Source: Melieria omissa (lineage: Eukaryota; Arthropoda; Insecta; Diptera; Ulidiidae). Taken from it: a DNA stretch of 64,000 nucleotides. Where the stretch lies: NCBI GenBank assembly GCA_963971225.1, contig OZ020267.1, positions 72,766,218 through 72,830,217 on the forward strand. Reading direction: 5' to 3'. The translations under genes were made by a program, and so were the position numbers. Positions 25,146-36,494 of this stretch are shown piece after piece (positions within the stretch are counted from its first letter, which is position 1; each line of letters starts with the position of its first letter). The notes under the pieces were generated by a model. That model was not told where the DNA came from. It was given only the letters and a program-made list of their open reading frames with translations, and ran no database searches.

Positions 25146-28100
25146 AACTAAATTTTCAGTGTTGTCTAGGGGACAACAGTTGACAGCTCAATCACTCAGG
25201 ACTACCGGAAGAGACTCCAACACTTGAATGCAAACAGCTCCTACAACTAATCGCTGCTGATTGGCAGAGAGATTTCAATATAACTTAGTTCGAAAACTCT
25301 CATCACATGGAAGCGTATTAAGAGTTTTTAGAAAGCTTTACATTCCAGGCCCACGATAACGACCTACTTAACTAATAATAAACTAATCACCCACCCAGAT
25401 AGAATTTCAATTATTAAACCTAACCAGCACAAGGCATTAGCCTCCTTCAGGCGCCATGCTCTAAGCGAAGTGAATAAGGAACAAATATTCATTTATTTAA
25501 TTGTCTAAAAAAGCTTTCTTACTCCCAAACAACATTTAACATTTAGAATTTCCCTTACATGGCCGTTAAGTCAATAATCATATTTGTAAATTTATGTAAT
25601 ATGCACATCCTTCTTAGATAATCTCAGCTTTCAAATGTTATACTCAACACAGCATGTTGTCTTTATATGACACATTATTTGTAAATTATGTGAAAATCTT
25701 ACATCAGATCCTTAAATTATAAAATATCCTGTCAAATGAAATAATCGCCGTCCGCTCGAGGCCATAATCAGAAATTTACAATTGGGCCCAAAATTATGTC
25801 CACTTAAATCATAGTAAAATCATTTGCACGTTTGTTTTGCTTGTTGTTTATTGTCTAAAACTTACGCAGCTGGCATTTATTGTGGCATAACAAAATCAAC
25901 AATAACAACAACAATAAAGCCAAATAAACAACAACACTGCTAAATCAAAAATCAAATAATGGAAAGTCTTATGTGCACGTCCGGCCACACAAAAACACAA
26001 AAACAGAAACTTACACACACACACACACACTGCCTGGTATTGATCCTTATCTCGCTTTGCTACCAGTCTGCATCCCTTTCTCTATCTTTGTCTGTTACTC
26101 TGAACCGGTCTTGTGCTCTATCTGTGTATGTGTGTGTTTGTGTGTAACTGCTATTGATAATTTATCTATTTCTGTGTTTGTGGCTCGTATGCGATATGTC
26201 ATAAATTTTATTTTCTTAAGTGGGTTAAAACGGATATGACGCACACAGCGAGATATGCGAAAAATATGAGACGCACAGGCAAAGATAAAATCATCTATGT
26301 GTGTGTGTGTGTGTGGTAGCAGTATTACAAAACCAAAACGTGTAGTCATAGCACCAACGCAACTATGAATTTTTTATACCAGCGAGACACACACACACAC
26401 ACATAGGTAGACACCACTTGCTCCTCGACAAATAAACAAACAAACAACTAAACCGTAGGTGAATTGCATGCAAAGTTCAAAATCTTGCACGTCTGTCCAT
26501 ATGTCTATGTATGTGTTTGTGTACGTCTACTGCTGTGCATTTGTTGCCATTTGCTTGCTTGTTTGTTTGTTTGTCTATTTGCTTGCTGTGTGACAACAAC
26601 GTGGCTATGAAGCTGCAGAATTAGGACAAATGCACGAATAGCCGTCAAGTGTCGGTCGGGGGATTTGTTTTGACTTCTTTTCCCCAGCATTTCTTCGTAT
26701 ATGTGTCATTCTCGCTTTGCCATTTGCAGTGCCGAGTGCACTGAAATTTATGTGCTTGTTGTTGTTGTTTCTTGCATCATGATTGCCATTTTATATGTGC
26801 CATTGTTTGTTTGTGCAGACAATTTCATTATTTGCTACTCTCTTGTTTTTCCATAATTTTATTTTTGATTTCATTTCATATTTTTGCCACATCTCTTGAC
26901 ATGGAAATTTTGGATTTTGATAAAATGAAATCTACTTATTTTTGTATAAACAAAAATACACATGTGCTGTTTTTAGTTTTCAATTTAAAATGTAAAATTT
27001 TCAACTTAGTTTATACACAATTTGAAATCAATTAGTTCACTGTGAAGAAATTGAAGCATTTGTTTTAGTTAATCATACGCCATGTTGAACTTTCTGTATT
27101 CAAGGTTTGTAGTACTAAATGTTTTTAACATTAATTAAACATATTAAAGCAAGCTTTTTAAATAAGAATGCAAACGGAATAGTTAATAATAAAAAATTAT
27201 AATAAATAATGAATAGTAAAAATTAATAAATAGTAAAAATCCCAAAATATTCAAAGATGACAATGAAGGTGTGATGTTTGGAATGATGTGAGAAATGATG
27301 CGAGAAATAATACACAGAGAGAAGTGAGAAATGATGCGAAGAAATAATACAAAGAATCATAGCAAGAATGAAAATAGAACACAAATAGAATTCAATGTCA
27401 ATAGCACTCAATCATTGGCGACTATTGTGTTGCCACCAGAGGAAAGCAACGACAAAAGTGGGGGTTCACAAGGTATTCTTTGCTTTCTTCAGACTTTTTA
27501 GTTGCCTTCGGGGATGGGTTAAAGCCAAAGTGCTTTGCTCATATTAAAAATTATAGGTTCTGACAAAAGTTGGTAAATTGTAGTTGAAAACTTGGAACAA
27601 ATTGTTGATGCCTAGTAGAAGTTCAACTCAGAAATAAACCAATATTCAATGACATGGAGCCCACAAAGTGCTTACTCACCTCTTCAAGCCAGACAACAGT
27701 AGAGGCCAACGGAAGTAATAATGTCAATTTACTTCACCAGCGGAAACATTTTAGCTCTTTTTCTTCTAAAGACTCTATCCAGTCTTAACTGTTAACTGCT
27801 AAGTGATACATGAAAACCTGCTTACTAAAAGTTTTCAGAAACTTGGTTGGGAAAACAGGGGAAAAAAGGAACTGCATTGATACTTTCTAAGCGAACTTTT
27901 GTTAGGACCCTCTTACTTTTCACAAACACTGGAAAGTAACAATGAAAGTGCTCTTTGGTGTTCACCTATTCGATTCAGTTTTTTTTTTGAAATGCGCTGA
28001 CAACAATTTGATTGTTGGTCATTTGAGCATAAGCTGCATGAATTGTGTGATATGATTGCTTCGATCAGACCTTAAGACCAGTAACAATAGTCAGAAAATG

Positions 28101-28485
28101 CTGCCTAACCGAAGAAGAAAGTTTGCAGAAAGTGAATTTTTCGGAACAACCTAGTAATCACATATTCAAATTATAAATTTTTACTGCAACTTAAAGTCCC
28201 CTTCTACTTTGCTTTAAATCTACCAGACTTCCGTGAAAATTTTAGTATATCCTGTCCTATAAGCAGTCAAAGTGTAGCTTCCCAGTATGTCAGAATTAAA
28301 TATTTTAAACCTAATTCGAGCGTAAGAGAGGCCGACAAAACGAAACCTCGCCTTCTCAACATTCTCATCATAGGCTGAACACATGGCATTATCTACTATG
28401 TCTTGCTTGTTCATATGATTTGCCCATAGACCATCGCTATGTAGCATCATTAGGCGAACCAATGTCATCTTCTCCCCTCGAGACG
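25146..28485. other. Gene-free DNA rich in AC/GT microsatellites
   Basis: AC tracts at about 26011-26030 and 26388-26404, and GT tracts at about 26126-26144 and 26297-26314. TTTG/CTTG runs lie near 26545-26590. A short duplicated block (GAGAAATGATGCGA) occurs at 27290-27350. No reading frame has recognisable motifs. Confidence 0.5.
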
Positions 28486-28705
28486 GAAAAAACAGTGAGC
28501 GTTGGTCTGAGATGACAGGAAGCTTAGGTTTCGTTCATCTGCTGTCTTTCTCAGTATGTTAAGTATGCTCGCTGATAGGTTGAAACAGTCCAATGGTTCA
28601 CAGTGGTTAAACAACGTCACCGGCATAGACATAGAAGAAACCGTGAGCGTTTGTCTGGGATGACAGGAAGTTTAAGTAACTTTCCTTCATCTACAAAAGT
28701 CTTTC
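28486..28705. repeat. Local direct duplication, about 65 bp
   Basis: Two copies (about 28486-28550 and 28634-28705) share GTGAGCGTTKGTCTGRGATG followed by ACAGGAAG. They are about 148 bp apart. No coding potential. Confidence 0.6.
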
Positions 28706-30702
28706 TGCTTTCAATTAATGTTTTTTATTATTTAAAATACTGATACACAAATATATTAAAATTTTTGTACTTCATTAGTATTGCACATTCCGAAGGCCGG
28801 CCCACTCGGGAAAAACTTATTGCCAAGAAAACTATAGCTTTCGGGAAAACTGTATGCACCTCTTGGATTGCGAAAAAAGCGCGAATTTTAAACTTTGAGC
28901 GAAATTTTACACTTTGAACCTCGATATCTCGAAAACGAAGCGAGATATTGAAATATCTAAAGATACCCTCAAATGGCAGCGCCACGGAAACCGTAGTCGT
29001 GCCAAATTTTGTTATGCTCACCAAATTCATTCTTACGCAATTTTCATTTCATGTGTTGACCATCAAAATATTTTATTTACTTTGAAGCTATGCAAAGGTG
29101 TTTGGTTTTAACATTGCTATGCTTTGCTGTTTCCAAAATATTGCCAACAAAAATTTATCCAAAAAGCAGCTTGTTTGTTTTTTAGTGAGTGCCAACCATC
29201 TACCAACAGACAAATGGACTTCTAGCCACGTCGATTGTGCTTCGAATGCCGCAAGCCCCATAAATCAGATCCCTCTCACTTAGTCACTGATATTGTCACT
29301 CATGAACTTGGTGACAAAGGCTTGAACATAAACACACACAAACACACACATTCAACTGAAAGCTCAGCTCACCATTTTCAGAAGCATGGGTTTTTTATTG
29401 CACTTTTTTCAAACTAAAAAGCAATTTCCTGACCGAAAATATCCACTTAAATAAATATCGCAATAAAAGTTTGAAACAGTTTTTAGCAGTTCACAAAAAG
29501 CACCAACACGTTTTGTGCGCCTTTCAATTTCACTTTCTACCATATTTCATATTTTGGCTGAAAGTCGATTTGAAGTGGTTGGCCAACGTGTTTTATTGTC
29601 TGCAGTTTGAATATAGTTCTTTTTTTTGTTGGAAAGTTATTTTTCGGTTCGCCCAACCATGCGGCGACCACTTGGCCACTTCACACAACTTTTTACAATT
29701 CATTTTATCTTTTGGCACAATGTAGGCTCACTTTCGTTGACCTTAAACCAGCGACCAGCAAAAACCAAACAAGCAAACTGAAAAAAAAACAACAACAATG
29801 AGGACCACACATCACCACAACTGCAGCCACTACATGGAATGCACAGCGAAACGGGACAAAGCTTGCTCGAAAAACTGTAACATATGTTGTTTGCATTGAA
29901 AGTCGGCTTTGATGCTGTGGCTCTGTTGGTGTCTGTGTGTGTGTGACTGTGTGTGCTATGGCGACTTTTTCGGCCGGCTGCTTTGTGTTGGCCATATTTT
30001 TGGTCGTTTATGTTGCGTGGCTGTTGTTGTTGTTGCTGGTTATTTGCCGGTTAGTGCGACTTTTTATTATGGTTTATTTATGGGGTACGACTGCAGCGCG
30101 ACAGAGAGTACGAGAGAGCGTTCTGCGTTTGTGTGCGCGCGCGTGCTGTGGTCCAGGCACCCGCACATGTTGCGGCCATTTTCGGTCAAGAACTCAGATC
30201 CATTTGTGTGCTGCTCGTGCTCATTTATGTCTGTATTTGTGTGCGAATGTGTGTTGATGTTATGTGTCGTCATTCTTGTTGGTCATGGCCAGTGGGTTGT
30301 TGCGTATGGGCCGGCTGCACTAAATAAAATTTAACCACCAAATGTGGCACGCAAATTGTTTATTAGCCAGTAAGTGGATAAGGCTGAAAATTGAAAATTA
30401 TGGTTGTAATTTGTCAAGTTATTAGCTAAACGAAGTCCTTTGCTGGGCTGACACAGGTATTTCTTGATGGTTAAGGTAAAAATTTTATGATAAACATGAA
30501 AGAAAAACTTTAACGTTTGATCAAATTTGACACAAATATTTGCAGTGGTTTGGTTTGGTAAAATAAGAAGTGCATGGTTTTAGAATTAAAAAAGAGATAA
30601 ATAAACTTTGTTAAACAAATTCTTTAAATTTTTAGGAAGACATTTTGTGAATTCTTCTGTATCTCTAATTTAAATAAAATCAAAAAGTATGGTTAAAAAA
30701 AT
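28706..30702. other. Gene-free DNA
   Basis: The part 28770-29010 has a mixed composition that could be an old repeat (for example around GATATCTCGAAAACGAAGCG), not identified. From 29905 to 30330 the DNA is GT-rich, which produces long but uninformative reading frames. Confidence 0.5.
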
Positions 30703-31015
30703 TATAAAATAAAATAAAATAAAATAAAATAAAATAAAAAAAATAAAATAAAATAAAATAAAATAAAATAAAATAAAATAAAATGCAAAATAAAATAAAT
30801 TAAAATAAATAAAAATAAAATAAAATAAAATAAAATAAAATAAAATAAAATAAAATAAAATAAAATAAAATAAAATTAAATAAAATAAAATAAAATAAAA
30901 TAAAATGCAAAATAAAATAAATAAAAATAAAATAAATAAAAATAAAATAAGATAAAATAAAATAAAATAAAATAAAATAAAATAAAATAAAATAAAATAA
31001 AATAAAATAAAATAA
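30703..31015. repeat. Second AAAAT pentanucleotide microsatellite
   Basis: The unit is the same as at 199-557, with a few variants (AAAATGC at about 30781 and 30902). The two variants with GC sit about 120 bp apart, which suggests a duplicated segment inside the array. Confidence 0.95.
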
Positions 31016-31726
31016 GGAAAGAATTGTGTTTTAATTTCTGTTTAAATAAAATCAAAAATTTATGACTTAAAAATTTATTTTAACATTTGTTTGTGAAATA
31101 AAATCGAAGAGATTTTCATTGCTGGTTAAATAAAATCAAAAGAACACAGTTTGAACCTTTTTAAAAAAAATTTGCAATACACAAATTTGCGGGTTTTTTT
31201 ATCTCTAAATGAAATGCTTAAAAGTTATTCAAAAATTTTAAGTAATTTAACTATGTATACTTCCATTCCATCAAAGAATCATGGTTTACAAATTATTTCT
31301 AAAAATGTATGTGTCCTTTCACACTTTTAAGCCACAATTTTTATAGTTTCATTAAATCACATTTTGAACTCACCTCAAAAACATTCAATATTTCATAAAA
31401 TTTCCTTTACCAACAAATCCATCCCAAACTTCTGCTCGTGCTTTTGTCATATTCACATAACTTTGCAGTGCTATGTTACGTTTCGTTTGTTTAGCTGTTT
31501 ACAAAACAAAAATCCGCAAGTTTAAAGCAAACCTAAAAAAGAGAAGCAAAAAAAAATTGTGAAAACGTTATGTTGTATGAGCGCCCAAGAGGCGCCAATG
31601 CCGTAACAGTTGTCGTGTGAAACGACACGCAACAAGGCTACCGAGTTAGCAGCACAAAAGGCAATTTCAATACACACACACACACACAGACATTACGCAC
31701 TGGCTGACACTGACATGCCACGACCT
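31016..31726. other. Gene-free AT-rich DNA
   Basis: AC tract at about 31671-31688. No gene or mobile element recognised. Confidence 0.5.
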
Positions 31727-31998
31727 TTGGGCTTTTCATTTCGTTTTATGTTTCATGTTTTTGTTGTCGTTTCAATTTTTTGGTCTAGTATTTTGATTGA
31801 ATTTTTTTACAATTTTTCGGTGGATGATTGCATCTATTAAATGTTCATCATACGACCCGTTGACGCCTAACAAGGATGAACAAATATGTGGGTGTAAGCA
31901 GTGGATAACAGATAATGCAATGATTTGTTAAAAGTGCTTAAAGTGCTAAGAGCACAAAATATTAATATATTAAATTTAATGATTTAATATTAAATTTA
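31727..31998 (+). repeat. Inverted duplication, arm 1
   Basis: This 272-bp segment is the reverse complement of 35392-35665, with few differences: for example it shares TTTTTCGGTGGATGATTGCA and ACGACCCGTTGACGCC. The arms are 3.4 kb apart. There is no coding potential, and the ends are not obvious transposon termini. Confidence 0.85.
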
Positions 31999-33604
31999 AA
32001 TATTTAAATATTTTGCATACATTTTTTCAAACCATCTCGCTTTATTGATTTGCTCTATTTCATTAATTTTATTCATTGTGTGTTATTTTTAGTATTTATT
32101 TCTATTTATAAGCATTTGCACATAAATCGACACAGCTAATCAGAAGCACAGCAGCCAATGGCCTTCATTAATTTTGTATACGTTCAACCTCAATTTGCGC
32201 TGAGAGGCGACACACACATTAGGAAAACGAAGGCAACCAGAGAGGCGACTGCACTGCACATGTTTCAAGTGTAATGTTGGCTACGATATATTTCCTTCTC
32301 CTTTCGCCTTGCTGCAATAACAATTTCTGTTTATTTTTGTGTGTATGTGTGTGTTGTTTTTATTTTGTATGGCGCCGTCGATGCCTGCCGCGACCTTACC
32401 CGCTGCCAAGTGCAGTAGCAAATATAAACTTTTCTCCTCTTATATTTGTATAGCTTATAAGCATTTTAAATTTATTAACATTACCCAGCCATTCACTGAA
32501 GTATAGACGGGGACGCAACGCACACATACAAAATACGCACATAAACAAAACACACAGCCATAGAAGCATACAGCAGCGGCGCATGTAGCAACGCTTCTCT
32601 ATACCCGCATGAGCACACACACACACACACTCGGGGGTCTGCCACAGTAAACAAACATGAAGTTGAAAGGCAAACAAACTCCCACACATACACACACACA
32701 CCCCATACTTGCATACATGAGTGTTGCAAGTGAGAACTGTATGGCGCTGCCAGTGGGCGGAAGCACGATCGGGCATAAAGTATCATAGTCGTGTGTGTGT
32801 CTGTGTGTGTGTGTGGAGAAAAAAAATGGTATTATTTAATGAAACGAATTTTTTATACGCTTCTCCTTTTGCCGCCGTCCCATGATTACACTTTTCATAA
32901 ATTTGTCGACTAACAAGTGTGGCAACGGCAGGGCAGGACTGTACAATTTTTCACCTCCTTTCTCGAATATCAAACAGTTGCATTTTTGCTGGCAAAAGTC
33001 ACCAACACCGACAGTTTTAATTTCAGACAATTTTAGAATGTTGGCAAAATGTGTTTGTTAGTATTATGGTTGCTATTTAATTTTCTCTTTTGATTATGTT
33101 GTAGCAAAACTTTAACTTGTCATATTAGTGCGACTAGCAACTGAAATAAAAGTTTTCTATAAGTGGAAATAAGTAACAAAATGAAATGTAAAAACTGAGT
33201 TGCGTTTAGTTTTGGTGCATGATTTAATAGACACCAGAGTGTTTTTTATTGATGTAAAGCAGATTGAGGTGTGTGGTAATGGTTTTCTGGGGCATTTATG
33301 ATGCGGTGACTGATGGTTGAATATTTCAACTATGGCAAACCTTTGCATAAAGTGAGCAGATTTGCCTGAAATTTTAACACTAGAATTCTTAAGTCAGTCA
33401 AGATTGCTTCATAGTGGTATTTTATTATATATATTTGCATAGCTTTCTGAGATAAAAACTTTAGTGATTATTAAAGCTAAATTATATACAAAAAATTCAA
33501 AATTATATTTAAAAATGTCACTTCTATTTTGTAACATAATTCCAACTGAGGTTTTAAGGAAATTTGGGTAATTTGGTTATTCTAGTTTTGAAGCTGATTG
33601 CACT
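31999..33604. other. Gene-free DNA with AC/GT microsatellites
   Basis: AC tracts at about 32609-32630 and 32682-32701, GT at about 32793-32815. Long reading frames at 32396-32786 lie across these tracts and are artefacts of composition. Confidence 0.5.
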
Positions 33605-33750
33605 CATTGTTTGGCTCAAGTTATCTCTGAGCAAAACAAATTCCACATTAGCCTACTGGCTAATACACTCCAAAGTCTTCAGGCTGGGTCAAATATCTGT
33701 CGAGTAAAAGCACTGTTTAAAACTTGAGAAGGACGAAACTTTTTGGAATG
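33605..33750 (+). pseudogene. LINE C-terminal remnant (copy E)
   Basis: Shares GCTCAAGTTATCTCTGAGCA, CTTCAGGCTG and AAAACTTGAGAAGG with the clearer LINE remnant at 35130-35360. The zinc-knuckle frame is not intact here. It is cut at 33750 by a minus-strand LINE end of another family. Confidence 0.6.
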
Positions 33751-33985
33751 TAGGGCTAGGTTAGGTAAGCTGGCTGGCCTATTGGGTCCCTTGCAATACC
33801 AGTTGGAGCTTCTTAGTGTTGTAAATCCACGTGAACGTGAGAATGCGGGTATTCTTAGCAAAGTTTGGCAGCAGCCTGATATCATACTTGGGGACCTCCT
33901 CTAACCCAGTAAAGAGGAATGAAGGATTAAATGCCATAAGAATCTCTTCTAGGGGGTGCAAATTGAAACTAATCGATAACATTTT
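33751..33985 (-). pseudogene. LINE 3' end, copy B
   Basis: Related to 23890-24245 over its whole length, including the outer GGTTAGGT motif. The minus strand reads LEEVPKYDIRLLPNFAKNTR in place of the corresponding segment of copy A. No Cys/His knuckle is retained. Confidence 0.65.
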
Positions 33986-34074
33986 AATCCGTCTGACAAT
34001 GTGATGTGAATGTAATCGATGTCAAAACTGTTGCAAGGCCAGAATTGGGCAAACTTGCAAGGACATTGCTTACT

Positions 34075-34665
34075 TAGGTTAGGTTCGAGTGGCAGCATCC
34101 TATGTGAGAAGCTCACTTAAGCACAACTTATGGCTCATTGTGATACCACAGTGGGTGGCGCGACTGCCCCTTACAGCGCTAAGAACCAAGAAGATTCCGT
34201 TATGAACCTAGCTATATCCCTGATATTCAGAGGCGATAGCTCTGTTAGACTGGTAAAGAAAGCTGAGCCGAGAGACTTAAGTCTTCTTCTGGCTAATGAA
34301 GGACACTGACACAACAGGTGGAGAACGGTCTTCTCCTCCTCCTTGGACCCGCATCCTCGACAGTAGTCGTTGGATTGCAGTCCCAGTCTCTCCGCATGCT
34401 TACCCATAAGACAGTGACCGTGACAATTGTGCTAATTGAGTAACGGCTAAAGTTAAGCAGCTGGTTAGTCTGTTTCATGTTATAGGAAGGCCAGGTTAGT
34501 CGAGAGATATTGCAAGGCTATTCATCAGACCACAGTTCATTCGCTACTCTTTGGTAGAATTGTCTGAGCATCAATTTAATCGATGCAATAGGAGCTCCCA
34601 CTGGGAGGAAGGACGAGGCCTCAGCGACCAATGTGCCTGCTCTGGCTAGTTCGCCCGCCTTGCTT
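34075..34665 (-). pseudogene. LINE 3' end: RNase H tail and zinc knuckle
   Basis: Reading leftward from 34665, the minus strand gives KAGELARAGTLVAEASSFLP, the end of an RNase H domain (the A-x-ELAR-x-GT motif), then LRQFYQRVANELWSDE. After frame breaks follow HGHCLMGKHAERLGLQSNDY and CRGCGSKEEEKTVLHLLCQC, a C-x2-C...H-x3-C-x-C knuckle. The frame at 34407-34171 ends with a stop near 34171. A GC-balanced 3' untranslated region extends to about 34075, ending in a GGTTAGGTTCGAGTGGCAGC-type motif. RNase H plus C-terminal knuckle points to the I/LOA/R1-type LINE groups. The copy is 5' truncated and frameshifted. Confidence 0.82.
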
Positions 34666-34743
34666 ACTTAAACCAGGCGCATTTGGTACCATAAGGCTGA
34701 CAAATAAAACTTTCATATGTTCTTGAAATATGATTTGCATGTA

Positions 34744-35025
34744 CAGGTGTCCCTCGTATAACGCGATGGTTACGTTCCAGGAAAATTCCACGTTATGTGA
34801 TTCGCGTTATAGAAGACATAACTTACATATAAATTTTAGGGTGTTCCAATAAGCTTTTTCCAAAATAAAAAAAGTTACTACATTAAATTATGCACATTCC
34901 AAATCAAAATCAAAATTCATACTTTATTTAAAAAATTAAAAACATAATGAAAAAAAATGTTTTTTTTAAATCGCGTTATATCGAAAACGCGTTGTAGAAG
35001 TACCGCGTTATACGAGGGACACCTG
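34744..35025. mobile_element. Pogo/Tc1-mariner-type MITE with perfect terminal repeats
   Basis: The two ends are perfect inverted repeats of 22 bp beginning CAGGTGTCCCTCGTATAACG (34744-34765 and 35004-35025). Each is flanked by TA (34742-34743 and 35026-35027). Additional CGCGTTATA copies lie inside both ends. The 282-bp interior has no reading frame. A TA target and CAGG ends resemble pogo/Tigger elements. The perfect ends suggest a fairly recent insertion. Confidence 0.9.
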
Positions 35026-35129
35026 TACTATGCAGAAAGAATATATTTTTTACTGGGCAGACAAAAAGTTTCAAGTTTATTTGCAAGTTTTATGCTAAAA
35101 AGTCGAAGAACTGGAAACTTGAAGTAAAA

Positions 35130-35360
35130 TTATTTGGCTCAAGTTATCTCTGAGCAAAATCCATTCCACCCGATTGCTAATAGATGTGGCAACAGGCCAC
35201 TGTCTAATAGACTCCGAGGCCTTCAGGCTGTGGTCAAATTCAGTCGAGTCAAATATGTGTATGCACTGTTCAAAACTTGAGAAGGTAGAAACAATAGAAC
35301 ATGTCCTGTTTCACTGCCCAGCATTTACAAAATAAAAAATGCGAATCTTGGGCTGCTGTG
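35130..35360 (+). pseudogene. LINE C-terminal remnant with zinc knuckle (copy F)
   Basis: One frame reads VATGHCLIDSEAFRLWSNSV, then CMHCSKLEKVETIEHVLFHC and PAFTK, before an in-frame stop and KMRILG. C-x2-C...E-x2-EH-x3-HC is the LINE C-terminal knuckle. It ends about 30 bp before one arm of the inverted duplication. Copy E at 33605 is its relative. Confidence 0.75.
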
Positions 35361-35391
35361 CATCTGATTAGCTGCGTCAAATATGAGATTA

Positions 35392-35665
35392 AAATTTAAT
35401 ATTAAATCATTAAATTTAATATATTTATATTTTGTGCTCCAAGCACTTTAAGCACTTTTAACAAATCATTGCATTATCTGCTATCCGCTGCTTTCACTCA
35501 CATGTTTGTTCGTCATTGTTAGGCGTCAACGGGTCGTATGATGAACATTTTATAGATGCAATCATCCACCGAAAAATTGTAAAAAGATTCAATCAAAATA
35601 CTAGACAACAAAATTTAATAACAACAACAAAAATATGAAACATAAAACGAAATGAAAAGCCCAAA
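35392..35665 (-). repeat. Inverted duplication, arm 2
   Basis: Reverse complement of 31727-31998. See that entry for shared blocks. It starts directly downstream of a LINE remnant. Confidence 0.85.
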
Positions 35666-36140
35666 CGAATTGGTGCAACGTATTTTATTCAAAGTATTTT
35701 CTACGACTATTGCCCATCTTTCAGTATGCCACCCAAACTTTTGCCTTCTTTATAAGATGTGAGAAGAGTTGATGAGTCTGTGAACGAAACAAATGTTAGT
35801 CGAACGAAAAAATGTCTTGCAAATGCGACAAGTGTCACAGGACATTGAATGGAATTGCACCCATATTGTTTTTACGAATTTTCCAACATGTGGTCAAGCC
35901 TTGAGCAGCAAGTTCTGTTCCAATAGCTCACAGGTTGACATGGTTAGACCACAAAGAACAAATTTTATAGAAAAATTATTACATTTTGCATTGATAACAG
36001 TTAAAAGATAGTTAAATTTTATGCTTTTTTTAACTTCCCAAAATCTACAAATTTATGTCTTAACGTAAGAATAATGTAAATGATATGGAAAAACTTCTTT
36101 TCACAAAGAGTATCCATTTAAAACCTACAGAACAAATATT
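35666..36140. other. Unassigned DNA, possibly old element
   Basis: Mixed composition with a 72-codon frame (35793-36011). I recognise no family. It may be the interior of a decayed element next to the inverted duplication. Confidence 0.35.
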
Positions 36141-36494
36141 CTTATGAGTGGCACTGTACCTAAATCTGAAGATTGGCTCCTTCATTCCTGTTAGAGGACC
36201 AACAAAAAATCAGTTTTTTTGTAAAATTGTAGAGAAGAAAATTCAAATGGAATTTCAAGACGAGAATTGAAAATTGATATCAACGAGCAGACACATTTAC
36301 ACAACATAATCGTTGTAATCTATTCAGAAGAATTTACGACAATATGGTTAAATAAATTTGTTGAAAATCGCAGGTGTAATTCATATCGCTGCATTGTGCC
36401 ACAATAAAACACACTGAAATTCTTCATTCTTATGAGTGGCACTGTAGCTAAATCTAGAGATTGGCTCCTTCATTCCTGTTAGAGGACCAACAAA
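36141..36494. repeat. Repeat unit flanked by about 67-bp direct repeats
   Basis: The direct repeats are 36141-36207 and 36429-36494 (shared: GATTGGCTCCTTCATTCCTG, TTAGAGGACCAACAAAA). Between them, 36238-36424 matches 38517-38718 in the same orientation (shared: GAAAATTGATATCAACGA, ACATTTACACAACATAATCG, CGCTGCATTGTGCCACAATA). Whether the long part is a mobile unit or a segmental duplication is unclear. Confidence 0.7.

Noticed and set aside
29909..30334. A 141-codon cysteine- and valine-rich frame
   Set aside because: It lies in GT-rich simple sequence and is open in several frames. No domain pattern.
35793..36011. A 72-codon frame near the inverted duplication
   Set aside because: I could not match it to any transposase or LINE motif on either strand.
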